From contig QMZD01000024.1 in the NCBI GenBank assembly GCA_003662985.1, positions 1 to 11,201 of the forward strand: a DNA stretch of 11,201 bases, written 5' to 3'. Below are positions 1 through 7,027 of this stretch, piece by piece. The translations under genes were made by a program, and so were the position numbers. A model generated the notes under the pieces. The model made no database searches and was not told where the DNA came from. It was given only the letters and a program-made list of their open reading frames with translations. This stretch comes from Archaeoglobales archaeon (GTDB taxonomy: Archaea; Halobacteriota; Archaeoglobi; Archaeoglobales; Archaeoglobaceae). Numbering within the stretch: position 1 is the first letter of the stretch; the number at the start of each line of letters is the position of its first letter.

Positions 1-638
1 AGGTCTAGTCGTTTTATCTTGCTAAGCTCACTCCACATCTCCCCAAATGGCACGTCTGAACCGAACAAGATCCTCTCACTTCCAATCTCATCGATAAAGT
101 TCTTTATCGTAGTTTGAGATGCGAGAGCGGTATCGAAATAGACATTCTCAAAATCTTTGAACTCCTGAAGGAAATCCATCGGGTTTCCGCCGAGAAGTCC
201 GAGATGTGGTATGATCAGCTTAACATCGGGAAACTTTTCAACGAAAAGAGAGGTGAATCTGAGTTCTTCTTCGAAGATTACAGGCATTTTGAGCTCTACA
301 ACTCTATCGGCGAACTCTGGTAGCCTTTCGTTCTCTAAAGTCTCATAGTTAGAGGACGTGTCAGAAACACCACCAACCCAGTGCCATTTGACGGCCACAA
401 ACCTTTCATCGGGAAGTTCGAATTTATCGGTGACATAAAAAACGGGGGAAAACCTTGGATATTGCTCACAAACCTCAAGAATCCACTCGCAGCCATATAC
501 GTCCCCATAAGATGGGAAGGGAAATACCAAGCACCTGTCAATTCCAGCTCTATCCATGCTCCTAACAACGTAATCCGGATCTACGTTTGTGTTCAAAGCT
601 AGTGAAAGACCGATGTGGATGTGACTGTCGATTATCAT
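1..638 (-). CDS. Amidohydrolase family (Amidohydro_2-like) TIM-barrel metal hydrolase, C-terminus cut by window edge
   Basis: I translated this gene from the minus strand; about 212 residues are present and the C-terminus lies beyond position 1. The N-terminus carries a D-S-H-I-H metal-binding motif (H6, H8). Further in are K84-W-H86, H145 in P-H-L-G-L-L-G-G, and a late D195 in F-G-S-D-V-P. These match the metal-ligand order of the amidohydrolase superfamily (PF04909 type), which contains both hydrolases and decarboxylases. The substrate cannot be told from the sequence. It is the last visible gene of the minus-strand unit, 28 bp after the DUF35 gene. No Shine-Dalgarno sequence precedes the ATG at 638. 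An AT-only stretch centred near 664 lies about 26 bp upstream, so it may have its own promoter and a leaderless start. A role in the beta-oxidation operon is inferred only from position. Confidence 0.85.
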   Translation of the reverse strand, partial: MIIDSHIHIGLSLALNTNVDPDYVVRSMDRAGIDRCLVFPFPSYGDVYGCEWILEVCEQYPRFSPVFYVTDKFELPDERFVAVKWHWVGGVSDTSSNYETLENERLPEFADRVVELKMPVIFEEELRFTSLFVEKFPDVKLIIPHLGLLGGNPMDFLQEFKDFENVYFDTALASQTTIKNFIDEIGSERILFGSDVPFGEMWSELSKIKRLD

Positions 639-666
639 ATGAAACTAAAAAATTTTTTATTAATTA

Positions 667-1149
667 TTAAATTTTCCTAAAGCAATACCAGTACCTCTTC
701 TTCTCTCCCGGCCCTTGGATCTCAACCACTTCCCACTTCACTTTATCTCCGATCTTGAGCTCTTCATACTTCGAATCGAAGATTATGCCACTTATCTGCA
801 CGCCGTCATCTGGATACTCTCCAAATCTTGCAATTGCAACGACAAAGGGAGCATAGGTATCGATGATCATTGGCACACCAAGGGCCATAACCGAGAAGGC
901 GTAGAGTTCTCCCGTCTCAGGTATTCTTACCCACTCGAGGTTATCGCTGAGGCAGTTTGGACAGATTATTCCTGGCGGAAAGTTCATCTTTCCACAATCT
1001 TTGCATTTGGTCGTCGTCAGTTCTCCTTTAGCGAGATTTTTATAGAAATCGTAAATTCCTGTTGCATCTGGGCCTGATGGCTCCTGCTGATCCCATGGGT
1101 CGAGGATAGTTGGCAATTCTATTGAATCAGGAAGCTTTATCGTCCTCAT
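667..1149 (-). CDS. DUF35 zinc-ribbon/OB-fold protein, partner of the adjacent thiolase
   Basis: This 160-residue protein has a rubredoxin-like zinc ribbon (C49-x2-C52, C63-x2-C66), followed by a beta-rich segment ending in G-D-K-V-K-W-E-V-V, typical of the DUF35 OB-fold domain. Members of this family form complexes with archaeal thiolases and HMG-CoA synthase, and BbsA is the equivalent partner of the thiolase BbsB in anaerobic toluene degradation. They probably help bind or channel the acyl-CoA substrate. The gene starts 3 bp after the thiolase stop. Its Shine-Dalgarno site (GGAGGTGA, 1153-1160) includes that stop codon, so the two are very likely translated together. About 30 residues before the usual rubredoxin-like helix form an extra N-terminal arm. 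Family assignment is firm; the exact acyl-CoA substrate is not known. Confidence 0.9.
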   Translation of the reverse strand: MRTIKLPDSIELPTILDPWDQQEPSGPDATGIYDFYKNLAKGELTTTKCKDCGKMNFPPGIICPNCLSDNLEWVRIPETGELYAFSVMALGVPMIIDTYAPFVVAIARFGEYPDDGVQISGIIFDSKYEELKIGDKVKWEVVEIQGPGEKKRYWYCFRKI

Positions 1150-1152
1150 GCT

Positions 1153-2349
1153 TCACCTCCCGAATCTTACCTCTTTTGGTTTCTCAATGCTGTATCCCAT
1201 TATGTGATGGAGCTGGGCCATACCGCTGAGGTTATGGGTTATCGCTATTTTTGCCCCACCAACGTACCTCTCCTTTGGAACCTCACCCCTGAACTGCATC
1301 ACAACTTCCCATGCTTGTCTTACTCCCGTCGCTCCCAAGGGATGCCCGTTAGAAAGCAATCCACCTCCAGGATTAACAGCAATCTTTCCACCAATGTAGC
1401 TCTGCCCCTCTTCGATGAACTTTCCTCCTTCTCCCTTCTTGCAGAATCCTAACTCCTCGTATTCTATTATCTCACTTATCGTGAAGCAGTCGTGAACCTC
1501 TGCGAAATCTATCTTCTCGGGTTCAAGCTTTGTTAGGCTATAAAACTCCTGAGCAGCCCTTCTCAGTCCAAGCCACTCGCTCAGCTCACCCATTTGGTTT
1601 ACCGTATGTGAGTGGAGAACACTTTGCACCCCACCAAGTACCCATACCGGTGTATCTGTAAGATCTTTTGCTCTTTCCTCGGAAACGAGTATAACGGCGG
1701 CAGCCCCATCTGTCATAGCTGAACAATCGAGAAGGGTTAAAGGCGGGGAGATCATTCTGGAACCCAAAACCTTCTCCACGGTAACCTCTTTCTGGAACTG
1801 AGCATAGGGATTAAGTGAACCATACTTCGCGTTTTTCACTCTGATCATTGCAAGCTGTTCTTTGGTGGTTCCGTAGTTGAGCATGTGTCTTTGAGCAACC
1901 ATTGCAAAAAAGGGTGGAGCGGTAAAGCCATTTGGCCCATCAAACTCTCGATTTCCAACGTTCACCATACAAGTCTGGCTCAAGTTCATGAACTTAGTCG
2001 TCATCTTTTCGACTCCAAGAACCAGAGCCACATCGCTTAACCCAGTAGCTATGGAAAGCCACGCATAGCGTATAGCAGCCTGTCCACTGGCACATGCAAC
2101 TTCGGTTCTCGAAATAACCCTCCTTGCATCAATTCCAAGTAATTCTGCGACTAATGGAGCTACATGAGTCTGATAAACCCATCTTTCGGGCTGTGAAGCC
2201 CCAACAAAAAGTGAGTCGACCTCTTTTTTATCGAGATTCGGGCAATCATCGAATACCGCCTTTCCTGCCTCCTGAACGAGATCCTTCCAGCTTGCCTCCC
2301 TTACACCGAATTTGGTTATTCCAGCAGCAACGATGGCAACGTTTCGCAT
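1153..2349 (-). CDS. Thiolase, SCP-x/archaeal acetyl-CoA C-acyltransferase type
   Basis: This 398-residue thiolase would cleave a 3-oxoacyl-CoA with CoA to acetyl-CoA and a shortened acyl-CoA. The nucleophile is C86 in the motif E-V-A-C-A-S-G. The other catalytic elements are H286 in H-D-C-F and H336 in N-G-H-P-L-G-A-T-G. Length and motif style match the SCP-x-like archaeal thiolases that work with DUF35 proteins rather than bacterial FadA. The reading frame is open to 2433, but I chose the ATG at 2349: the protein then begins with the family-typical M-R-N-V-A-I-V-A-A-G, and a good Shine-Dalgarno site (AGGTGAT) lies just upstream at 2353-2359. The upstream HAD/ECH gene ends 4 bp before this start. 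In context it may cleave 3-oxopimelyl-CoA and/or acetoacetyl-CoA; the substrate is inferred. Confidence 0.93.
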   Translation of the reverse strand: MRNVAIVAAGITKFGVREASWKDLVQEAGKAVFDDCPNLDKKEVDSLFVGASQPERWVYQTHVAPLVAELLGIDARRVISRTEVACASGQAAIRYAWLSIATGLSDVALVLGVEKMTTKFMNLSQTCMVNVGNREFDGPNGFTAPPFFAMVAQRHMLNYGTTKEQLAMIRVKNAKYGSLNPYAQFQKEVTVEKVLGSRMISPPLTLLDCSAMTDGAAAVILVSEERAKDLTDTPVWVLGGVQSVLHSHTVNQMGELSEWLGLRRAAQEFYSLTKLEPEKIDFAEVHDCFTISEIIEYEELGFCKKGEGGKFIEEGQSYIGGKIAVNPGGGLLSNGHPLGATGVRQAWEVVMQFRGEVPKERYVGGAKIAITHNLSGMAQLHHIMGYSIEKPKEVRFGR

Positions 2350-2353
2350 GAGA

Positions 2354-4330
2354 TCACCTACCTTTAAACTCAGGTTTTCTTCGATACATGAAGGCTGCGA
2401 TTCCTTCGGCGATGTCTTCAGAAACAGCGACATCTCCGCCTGCCGAAGCCTCCAAGAATAGTCCAGTTCTGATGTCAGGCTGATTTCCGTAATTTATCAC
2501 CTTCTTCACAAGCTTGTATGCAAGTGGCGGCCCTTCAGCAATCTTTTTGGCAACCTCGAAAACAACCTCTTCAAACTTCTCTGGTTCGGCGATGTAATTG
2601 GCTATGCCAAAATTCAAGGCTGTCTCTGCATCGATCTGCTCTCGCATTAGTATGATCTGTTTAGCCCTTGAGAGACCTATGAGTCTTGCAAGCCTTTGCG
2701 TACCTCCCCATCCGGGGAATAGACCAAGGTTAAGCTCAGGTAAAGCGAGAACTGCTTTCTTACTCATAACCCTTAGATCGCATGCAAGGGCAAGCTCGAA
2801 GCCACCACCCATTGCAGCACCGTTTATAGCAGCTATGACGGGCTTTGCTAAAGTCTCAATCTTCGTAAACGTGTTGTGACCTTTCTCGCTAAAATCGATC
2901 ATAGCTTCAGTGCTGCCTTTGGCAAAAACAGCCAGATCTGCTCCTGCACAGAAGTTTCTGCCCTTTCCTGTAATCACAATACATCTCACATCGTCGTTCG
3001 ATTCAAGGTCTGTGAGAGCACAGTAAAGCTCATCCAAGAAAGTTGGATTCAATGCATTGGCTCGCTGAGGTCGATTCAAAATGATAGTTGCTATCTTATT
3101 TTCTTTATCGACTTTGATTTCAAGGAACTCATACTCGTCGATATAGTTGAAGAATCCCTTTGTTGTTTTTCTTCCCAGCCTTCCTTCGTCAACCATTTTA
3201 AGGAGAACTGGATTGGGTTTGTACCTTTCCTCTTTGTAGGTGTCATAAAGTCTTTCAAGCTCAGCCACGATTTTGTCTATCCCGATATCATCGGCCATCC
3301 TCAGTAAGCCTCTCGGATAGTTTAAGCCATGTAGGACTCCAAGATCGATTTCTTCTGGAGTTGCAACACCTTTCTCTATTAACCATGCTGCCTCATTAAT
3401 GGCGGGGGCAATCAGCCTTATTTCGTCGAATTTAACGCCAGCTCTAACGCTCACTTCATTTCTTTTTCCTTCAGACCAGTCGTAGAATCCCTTGCCGCTC
3501 TTCTTTCCGAGGTGCCCTTCCTTGAAAAGTCTCACAAATGGTGGAGCAGGCCTGTAGCTTTCTCCGAGTGTCTCCCTGAAGTATTCGAGGACATGGTAAC
3601 TTACATCAATGCAGCCCCCTCCAAGCAAGTCATGGAGCTCGAAAAGTCCCATCGGCAGGCCCATTTTGTATTTTGCCGCCGAATCAATCTCTTCAACACT
3701 CCCCTCTCCATTCTCAAGGGCCCAAGCAGCCTCATTCGCCATCGTAACAAAAATCCTGTTTACAACGAATCCGGGGACGTCCTTCCTAACGTGGATGATG
3801 ACTCTGTTGAGCCTTTTTGAAAAATCATCTACAATTTTTACGACATCCTCAGATGTTTTTTCCCCCCAAATGATCTCCACAAGTCGCATGTACTTCGGAG
3901 GATTGAAAAAGTGAAGCCCAATAACTCTATCAGGTCTCTTTGTATATTCTGCAAGTTTCGATATGCTTAACGAAGAGGTATTCGTTGCAAAAATCGTATG
4001 TTCGGGGCAGTTTTCTTCACATTCTTGGAATACCTTGCCCTTCAAATCGAGTATCTCTGGGATTGCCTCGATTATAATGTCTGCATCTTTTACTGCCTCT
4101 TTTAAATCGACAATGGGTTTTATTCTTGAAAGGATCTCTCCAGCATCCTCTTTAAGCCTACCTCTCTTTTCATCTTTTTCTAAACTTGCCTTTATCCGCT
4201 CATAACCCTTGTTAACAAGTTCCTCGTTTATATCTCTGAGAACAACGTTGTAGCCGGAGACAGCACAGAGCTCGGCAATAGCGTGCCCCATTGCTCCTGC
4301 TCCCAAAACACACACATTCTTTATCTCCAT
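2354..4330 (-). CDS. Bifunctional 3-hydroxyacyl-CoA dehydrogenase / enoyl-CoA hydratase, archaeal HAD-ECH order
   Basis: This 658-residue fusion catalyses two beta-oxidation steps: hydration of a 2-enoyl-CoA and NAD-dependent oxidation of the resulting 3-hydroxyacyl-CoA. Residues 1-185 form the Rossmann domain (G10-A-G-A-M-G15) with H140 in G-L-H-F-F-N-P. Two 3HCDH C-terminal-type domains follow (about 187-285 and 298-398); the first contains N191 in F-V-V-N-R. Residues 405-658 are a crotonase with both catalytic glutamates, E512 in G-G-G-F-E and E532 in L-P-E-L-N-L-G, so the hydratase should be active. Dehydrogenase-first order is the archaeal type, opposite to bacterial FadB. A strong Shine-Dalgarno site (4337-4344) precedes the start. 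The gene sits between iorB and the thiolase. Likely substrates are 3-hydroxypimelyl-CoA and crotonyl-CoA/3-hydroxybutyryl-CoA, inferred from context. Confidence 0.94.
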   Translation of the reverse strand: MEIKNVCVLGAGAMGHAIAELCAVSGYNVVLRDINEELVNKGYERIKASLEKDEKRGRLKEDAGEILSRIKPIVDLKEAVKDADIIIEAIPEILDLKGKVFQECEENCPEHTIFATNTSSLSISKLAEYTKRPDRVIGLHFFNPPKYMRLVEIIWGEKTSEDVVKIVDDFSKRLNRVIIHVRKDVPGFVVNRIFVTMANEAAWALENGEGSVEEIDSAAKYKMGLPMGLFELHDLLGGGCIDVSYHVLEYFRETLGESYRPAPPFVRLFKEGHLGKKSGKGFYDWSEGKRNEVSVRAGVKFDEIRLIAPAINEAAWLIEKGVATPEEIDLGVLHGLNYPRGLLRMADDIGIDKIVAELERLYDTYKEERYKPNPVLLKMVDEGRLGRKTTKGFFNYIDEYEFLEIKVDKENKIATIILNRPQRANALNPTFLDELYCALTDLESNDDVRCIVITGKGRNFCAGADLAVFAKGSTEAMIDFSEKGHNTFTKIETLAKPVIAAINGAAMGGGFELALACDLRVMSKKAVLALPELNLGLFPGWGGTQRLARLIGLSRAKQIILMREQIDAETALNFGIANYIAEPEKFEEVVFEVAKKIAEGPPLAYKLVKKVINYGNQPDIRTGLFLEASAGGDVAVSEDIAEGIAAFMYRRKPEFKGR

Positions 4331-4336
4331 AAAACA

Positions 4337-4344
4337 AACCTCCT
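4337..4344 (-). promoter_or_regulatory. Strong Shine-Dalgarno site of the HAD/ECH fusion gene
   Basis: The minus strand reads AGGAGGTT, six bases before the ATG at 4330. It is the best match to the 16S rRNA tail in the window and supports that start. A near copy of the element lies 24 bp further upstream. Confidence 0.75.
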
Positions 4345-4370
4345 AACAAAGCTTAAATCAAACCTCCAAC

Positions 4371-4958
4371 TCAAACAGCCTCATAACCAGCCTTTAAAGC
4401 TTTGAGATTCGGGTCTTGAAGTTTTTCGGGAAAAACATCTTTTATTGTCTCTTCGAATTTGCTGTATTCAATCGGAAGATCGATAAGCTTTGAAAGCATC
4501 CCGATAACAACAACATTTGTCGCCTGAACCGTTCCAGCAACCTCGTTTGCTATTTTAGAGGCCTCAACAACCTTTATGTTTTTTGTTATTTTCTCTAAGT
4601 TTGAGATTATCTCCTCGAGCTTCGGATAAGTTGCTAAGCCTGCGGAAACCGTTGTAGGCACTATACTTCTGTTATTGAGAATCACTAATGTGTTTTCATT
4701 GAGATACTGAGCGTATCTCGCGGCCTCAACCGGTTCTAGGGAAACGACAACATCTGCTCCTGCGTAAGGAATCAATGGAGAATGCACCTCTCCTAGCCTT
4801 ACATGAACTTCAACACTTCCTCCCCTCTGGGCCATTCCATGAGTTTCTGCGGTTACAACATTCACACCAGACCTCAAAGCAGCTCTTGCAATGATTCCAG
4901 AGGTTGTAAGAATTCCCTGCCCTCCAACACCTACAAGAAGAATGTTCAGTTTAGTCAT
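4371..4958 (-). CDS. iorB: Indolepyruvate:ferredoxin oxidoreductase beta subunit
   Basis: This 195-residue protein is the gamma-domain subunit of the 2-oxoacid:ferredoxin oxidoreductases. It partners IorA in oxidative decarboxylation of aryl-pyruvates to aryl-acetyl-CoA, CO2 and reduced ferredoxin in the cytoplasm. It shows the nucleotide/CoA-binding loop G-V-G-G-Q-G-I (10-16), the family signature E-T-H-G-M-A-Q-R-G-G-S-V (38-49), an E-P-V-E-A segment (75-79), and N-V-V-V-I-G-M-L (148-155). Its length is normal for IorB. Unusually it does not follow iorA but is transcribed away from it, as first gene of the minus-strand unit leading into HAD/ECH and thiolase. The start at 4958 has only a weak Shine-Dalgarno sequence. 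The 2-oxoacid used, aromatic amino-acid derived or otherwise, is inferred from the family. Confidence 0.92.
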   Translation of the reverse strand: MTKLNILLVGVGGQGILTTSGIIARAALRSGVNVVTAETHGMAQRGGSVEVHVRLGEVHSPLIPYAGADVVVSLEPVEAARYAQYLNENTLVILNNRSIVPTTVSAGLATYPKLEEIISNLEKITKNIKVVEASKIANEVAGTVQATNVVVIGMLSKLIDLPIEYSKFEETIKDVFPEKLQDPNLKALKAGYEAV

Positions 4959-5095
4959 CTTTCTTAATTTTTGAAAATGAAGTATTTCAATTTTACTAAA
5001 ACTCGTACAGGTTTATGCTCCACTGTCACATACTTTATAGCTCTAAGCTTTAAAATCAGAAATTATTTTAAAGGTTTTAGCCCAGAGGAAAAATT
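4959..5095. promoter_or_regulatory. Divergent promoter region between iorB and iorA
   Basis: This 137-bp AT-rich spacer must hold the start signals of both genes. For iorA (plus), a TATA-like TTTAAAAT at 5049-5056 would place the transcript start near 5079, leaving a short leader with GAGG at 5085-5088. For iorB (minus), AT-rich candidates lie near 4985-5000 and 5030-5040, and neither is decisive. An inverted repeat TTTTA-C-TAAAA is present at 4991-5001 and could be an operator; this is inference only. Confidence 0.5.
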
Positions 5096-6979
5096 ATGAT
5101 TAAAGATGTAGTTATGGATGCCGAAGGTGAAAAAGTCTTTTTCTTGGGCAATGAAGCAATTGCGAGGGGGGCGATTGAAGCTGGGATAGACGTTTATGCA
5201 ACCTATCCTGGAACGCCGTCTTCTGAGATATCGGATACTCTCTCTGAAGCATGCAAGCTTCTTCGCAAAATGGAATTCTACATGGAATATTCGACTAATG
5301 AAAAAGTTGCCTTTGAAGTTGCAGTTGCAGCCTCGATGGTCGGAAAGAGAGGTATGTGTGGAATGAAACACGTTGGCGTTAACGTTGCTGCGGATGCGCT
5401 GTTCAGTTTTGCCTACGTTGGAGCAAAGGGTGGTTTTGTTGTGGTGAGTGCAGATGATCCGACCCTTCATAGTAGCCAGAACGAGCAGGATAACCGTTGG
5501 TATGGAGAGGCTGCAAAAATACCAGTTATAGAACCTTCTACGGTTTCTGAAGCGAAGGAAATGGTTAAAGAAGCTTTTACCGTCTCAGAAGAATTTAATG
5601 TGCCTGTCATGTTTAGAACCTGTACGAGATTGAACCATGCAAGTGGGATAGTTGAACTCGGTAAAATTCCCGAAAAGAAGCTCGAAAAAGTTGACTGGAA
5701 AAGAGATCCCTTTACCAACGTTCTTGTTCCTGCTATAGCAAGGCAGAGAAAGCTTTTACTCCTTGAAAGATTGGGAAAAGTAAAGGACGCGTTCAACAAA
5801 TTCTCCTTTAACAAGATAAGTGATGGTAACAGGAAGGAAGGGGTTATTGCTTGCGGTCTTGATTATGTTTATGTTGTTGAGGCTCTAGAAAGATTGAATG
5901 TAAATTTGCCTGTTTTGAAACTTGCTACGCAATTTCCACTTCCAGAAAAAACTCTGGAAGATTTCATAAGCAAGCTCGATAAAGTTGCCATTGTGGAAGA
6001 GGTGGATCCATTCGTTGAGCTCCACGTCAGGGCTTTGGCGAAGGATTACGGCGTGGAAGTTTACGGAAAGACTAACGGATATTTCCCAGAAAGCTATGAG
6101 CTAAATATTCCGGTAGTTGAGAAGGGTATAGCGAAGATGCTCGGAATGCAGCCATCAGTTGACTATGATTCGGCAATCCAGAGAGCATCGGAGATCCAAT
6201 CGATAGCACCTCCAAGACCACCTGTTTTCTGTCCAGGTTGTCCTCATGCAGCCTCTTTCTACGCGCTTAAGAAGGTCTCCGATGAATATGGCGGAATCGC
6301 ATTGCCCAGCGACATAGGTTGCTATACACTTGGCGTGAACAAACCCTTTGAAGCTGTAGACATCTGCCTGTGCATGGGAGGTGGGATAGGTATATCCAAT
6401 GGCTTAGCCAGGGTTGTAAAAAACAAGGTGGTTGTTACAGTCGGTGATTCTACATTCTTCCATGCCGCGATTCCCGCTTTAATAGACGCGGTTCACAGCC
6501 AAGCGAATCTGACTCTTATCGTCTTAGATAACTCCACAACAGCAATGACAGGCCATCAACCACATCCCGGGATCGTTCAGAGGGGTTGTGGGGTAGAAGC
6601 AAAGGCGATAAGCGTCGAAGATCTTGCCAGAGGGCTTGGAATCGAATTCGTTGAGGTGGTTAGACCCTATAACATCAAGAAGATGGAAGAAACGATTAAG
6701 AGAGCAATTGAACACGAAGGAGTATCTGTAATAGTGGCAAAACAGCTCTGTGCAATCCTTTGGAACAGACAGAGAAAGTCAAAAGGTATAGAGATAAGAC
6801 CTTTCGAAGTATTAGACAACTGCAATCTATGTCTTGAATGCGTAAGCTCCTTCGCATGCCCTGCGATAATATACGATGGCGAGAAAGTATGGATAGATGC
6901 AGCTCAATGCGCTGGCTGCGGTGTTTGTGCTAGAGTCTGTCCAGAAGGTGCGATAAAACCGAAGAAAAAGGGTAGCTAA
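5096..6979 (+). CDS. iorA: Indolepyruvate:ferredoxin oxidoreductase alpha subunit, TPP and ferredoxin domains
   Basis: This 627-residue protein is the large subunit of the aryl-pyruvate:ferredoxin oxidoreductase. The N-terminal pyrimidine-binding half has the motif Y-P-G-T-P-S-S-E-I (37-45). The TPP-binding half has F-C-P-G-C-P-H-A (378-385), G-D-S (450-452) and the following D-N-S-T-T-A-M-T-G-H-Q (478-488). The C-terminus is a two-cluster ferredoxin domain with C576, C579, C582, C588 and C605, C608, C611, C615. The first cluster has the longer C-x5-C spacing typical of IorA. Length and domain order are normal and no truncation is seen. The start at 5096 is supported by GAGG at 5085-5088 and the upstream TATA-like box. 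It is divergent from its partner iorB and convergent with the dch-like gene. Reduced ferredoxin from this enzyme could feed benzoyl-CoA reduction; that is a hypothesis. Confidence 0.94.
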   Translation: MIKDVVMDAEGEKVFFLGNEAIARGAIEAGIDVYATYPGTPSSEISDTLSEACKLLRKMEFYMEYSTNEKVAFEVAVAASMVGKRGMCGMKHVGVNVAADALFSFAYVGAKGGFVVVSADDPTLHSSQNEQDNRWYGEAAKIPVIEPSTVSEAKEMVKEAFTVSEEFNVPVMFRTCTRLNHASGIVELGKIPEKKLEKVDWKRDPFTNVLVPAIARQRKLLLLERLGKVKDAFNKFSFNKISDGNRKEGVIACGLDYVYVVEALERLNVNLPVLKLATQFPLPEKTLEDFISKLDKVAIVEEVDPFVELHVRALAKDYGVEVYGKTNGYFPESYELNIPVVEKGIAKMLGMQPSVDYDSAIQRASEIQSIAPPRPPVFCPGCPHAASFYALKKVSDEYGGIALPSDIGCYTLGVNKPFEAVDICLCMGGGIGISNGLARVVKNKVVVTVGDSTFFHAAIPALIDAVHSQANLTLIVLDNSTTAMTGHQPHPGIVQRGCGVEAKAISVEDLARGLGIEFVEVVRPYNIKKMEETIKRAIEHEGVSVIVAKQLCAILWNRQRKSKGIEIRPFEVLDNCNLCLECVSSFACPAIIYDGEKVWIDAAQCAGCGVCARVCPEGAIKPKKKGS

Positions 6980-7027
6980 ATATAGCTGTAGCCTAAGGCT
7001 AAATGGCTAAATAAAATCAAATATCCT
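6980..7027. terminator. Convergent intergenic region with small hairpin, likely terminator for both strands
   Basis: Forty-eight bases separate the stop of iorA from the stop of the dch-like gene. It contains a short inverted repeat TAGCC-TAA-GGCTA (6989-7001) and a tandem 8-mer GGCTAAAT (6997-7012). On the minus strand a T-rich stretch (TTTGATTTTATTT) follows the dch-like stop, as expected of a U-rich archaeal terminator. For iorA the T-rich run lies just beyond, in the coding end of dch. Confidence 0.4.

Noticed and set aside
335..568. Open frame of 77 codons on the minus strand at the left edge
   Set aside because: It lies in another frame of the amidohydrolase gene, whose metal-binding motifs are in the chosen frame.
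2350..2433. N-terminal extension of the thiolase frame to the ATG at 2433
   Set aside because: The 28 extra residues do not resemble thiolase and overlap the conserved C-terminus of the HAD/ECH gene. The ATG at 2349 has a good Shine-Dalgarno site and starts the family-typical sequence.
2876..3307. Open frame of 143 codons on the plus strand within the HAD/ECH gene
   Set aside because: It is a shadow of the fusion gene, whose catalytic motifs run continuously on the other strand.
5063..5470. Open frame of 135 codons on the minus strand opposite the start of iorA
   Set aside because: It is antisense to the conserved TPP domain of iorA and has no family signature or ribosome-binding site.
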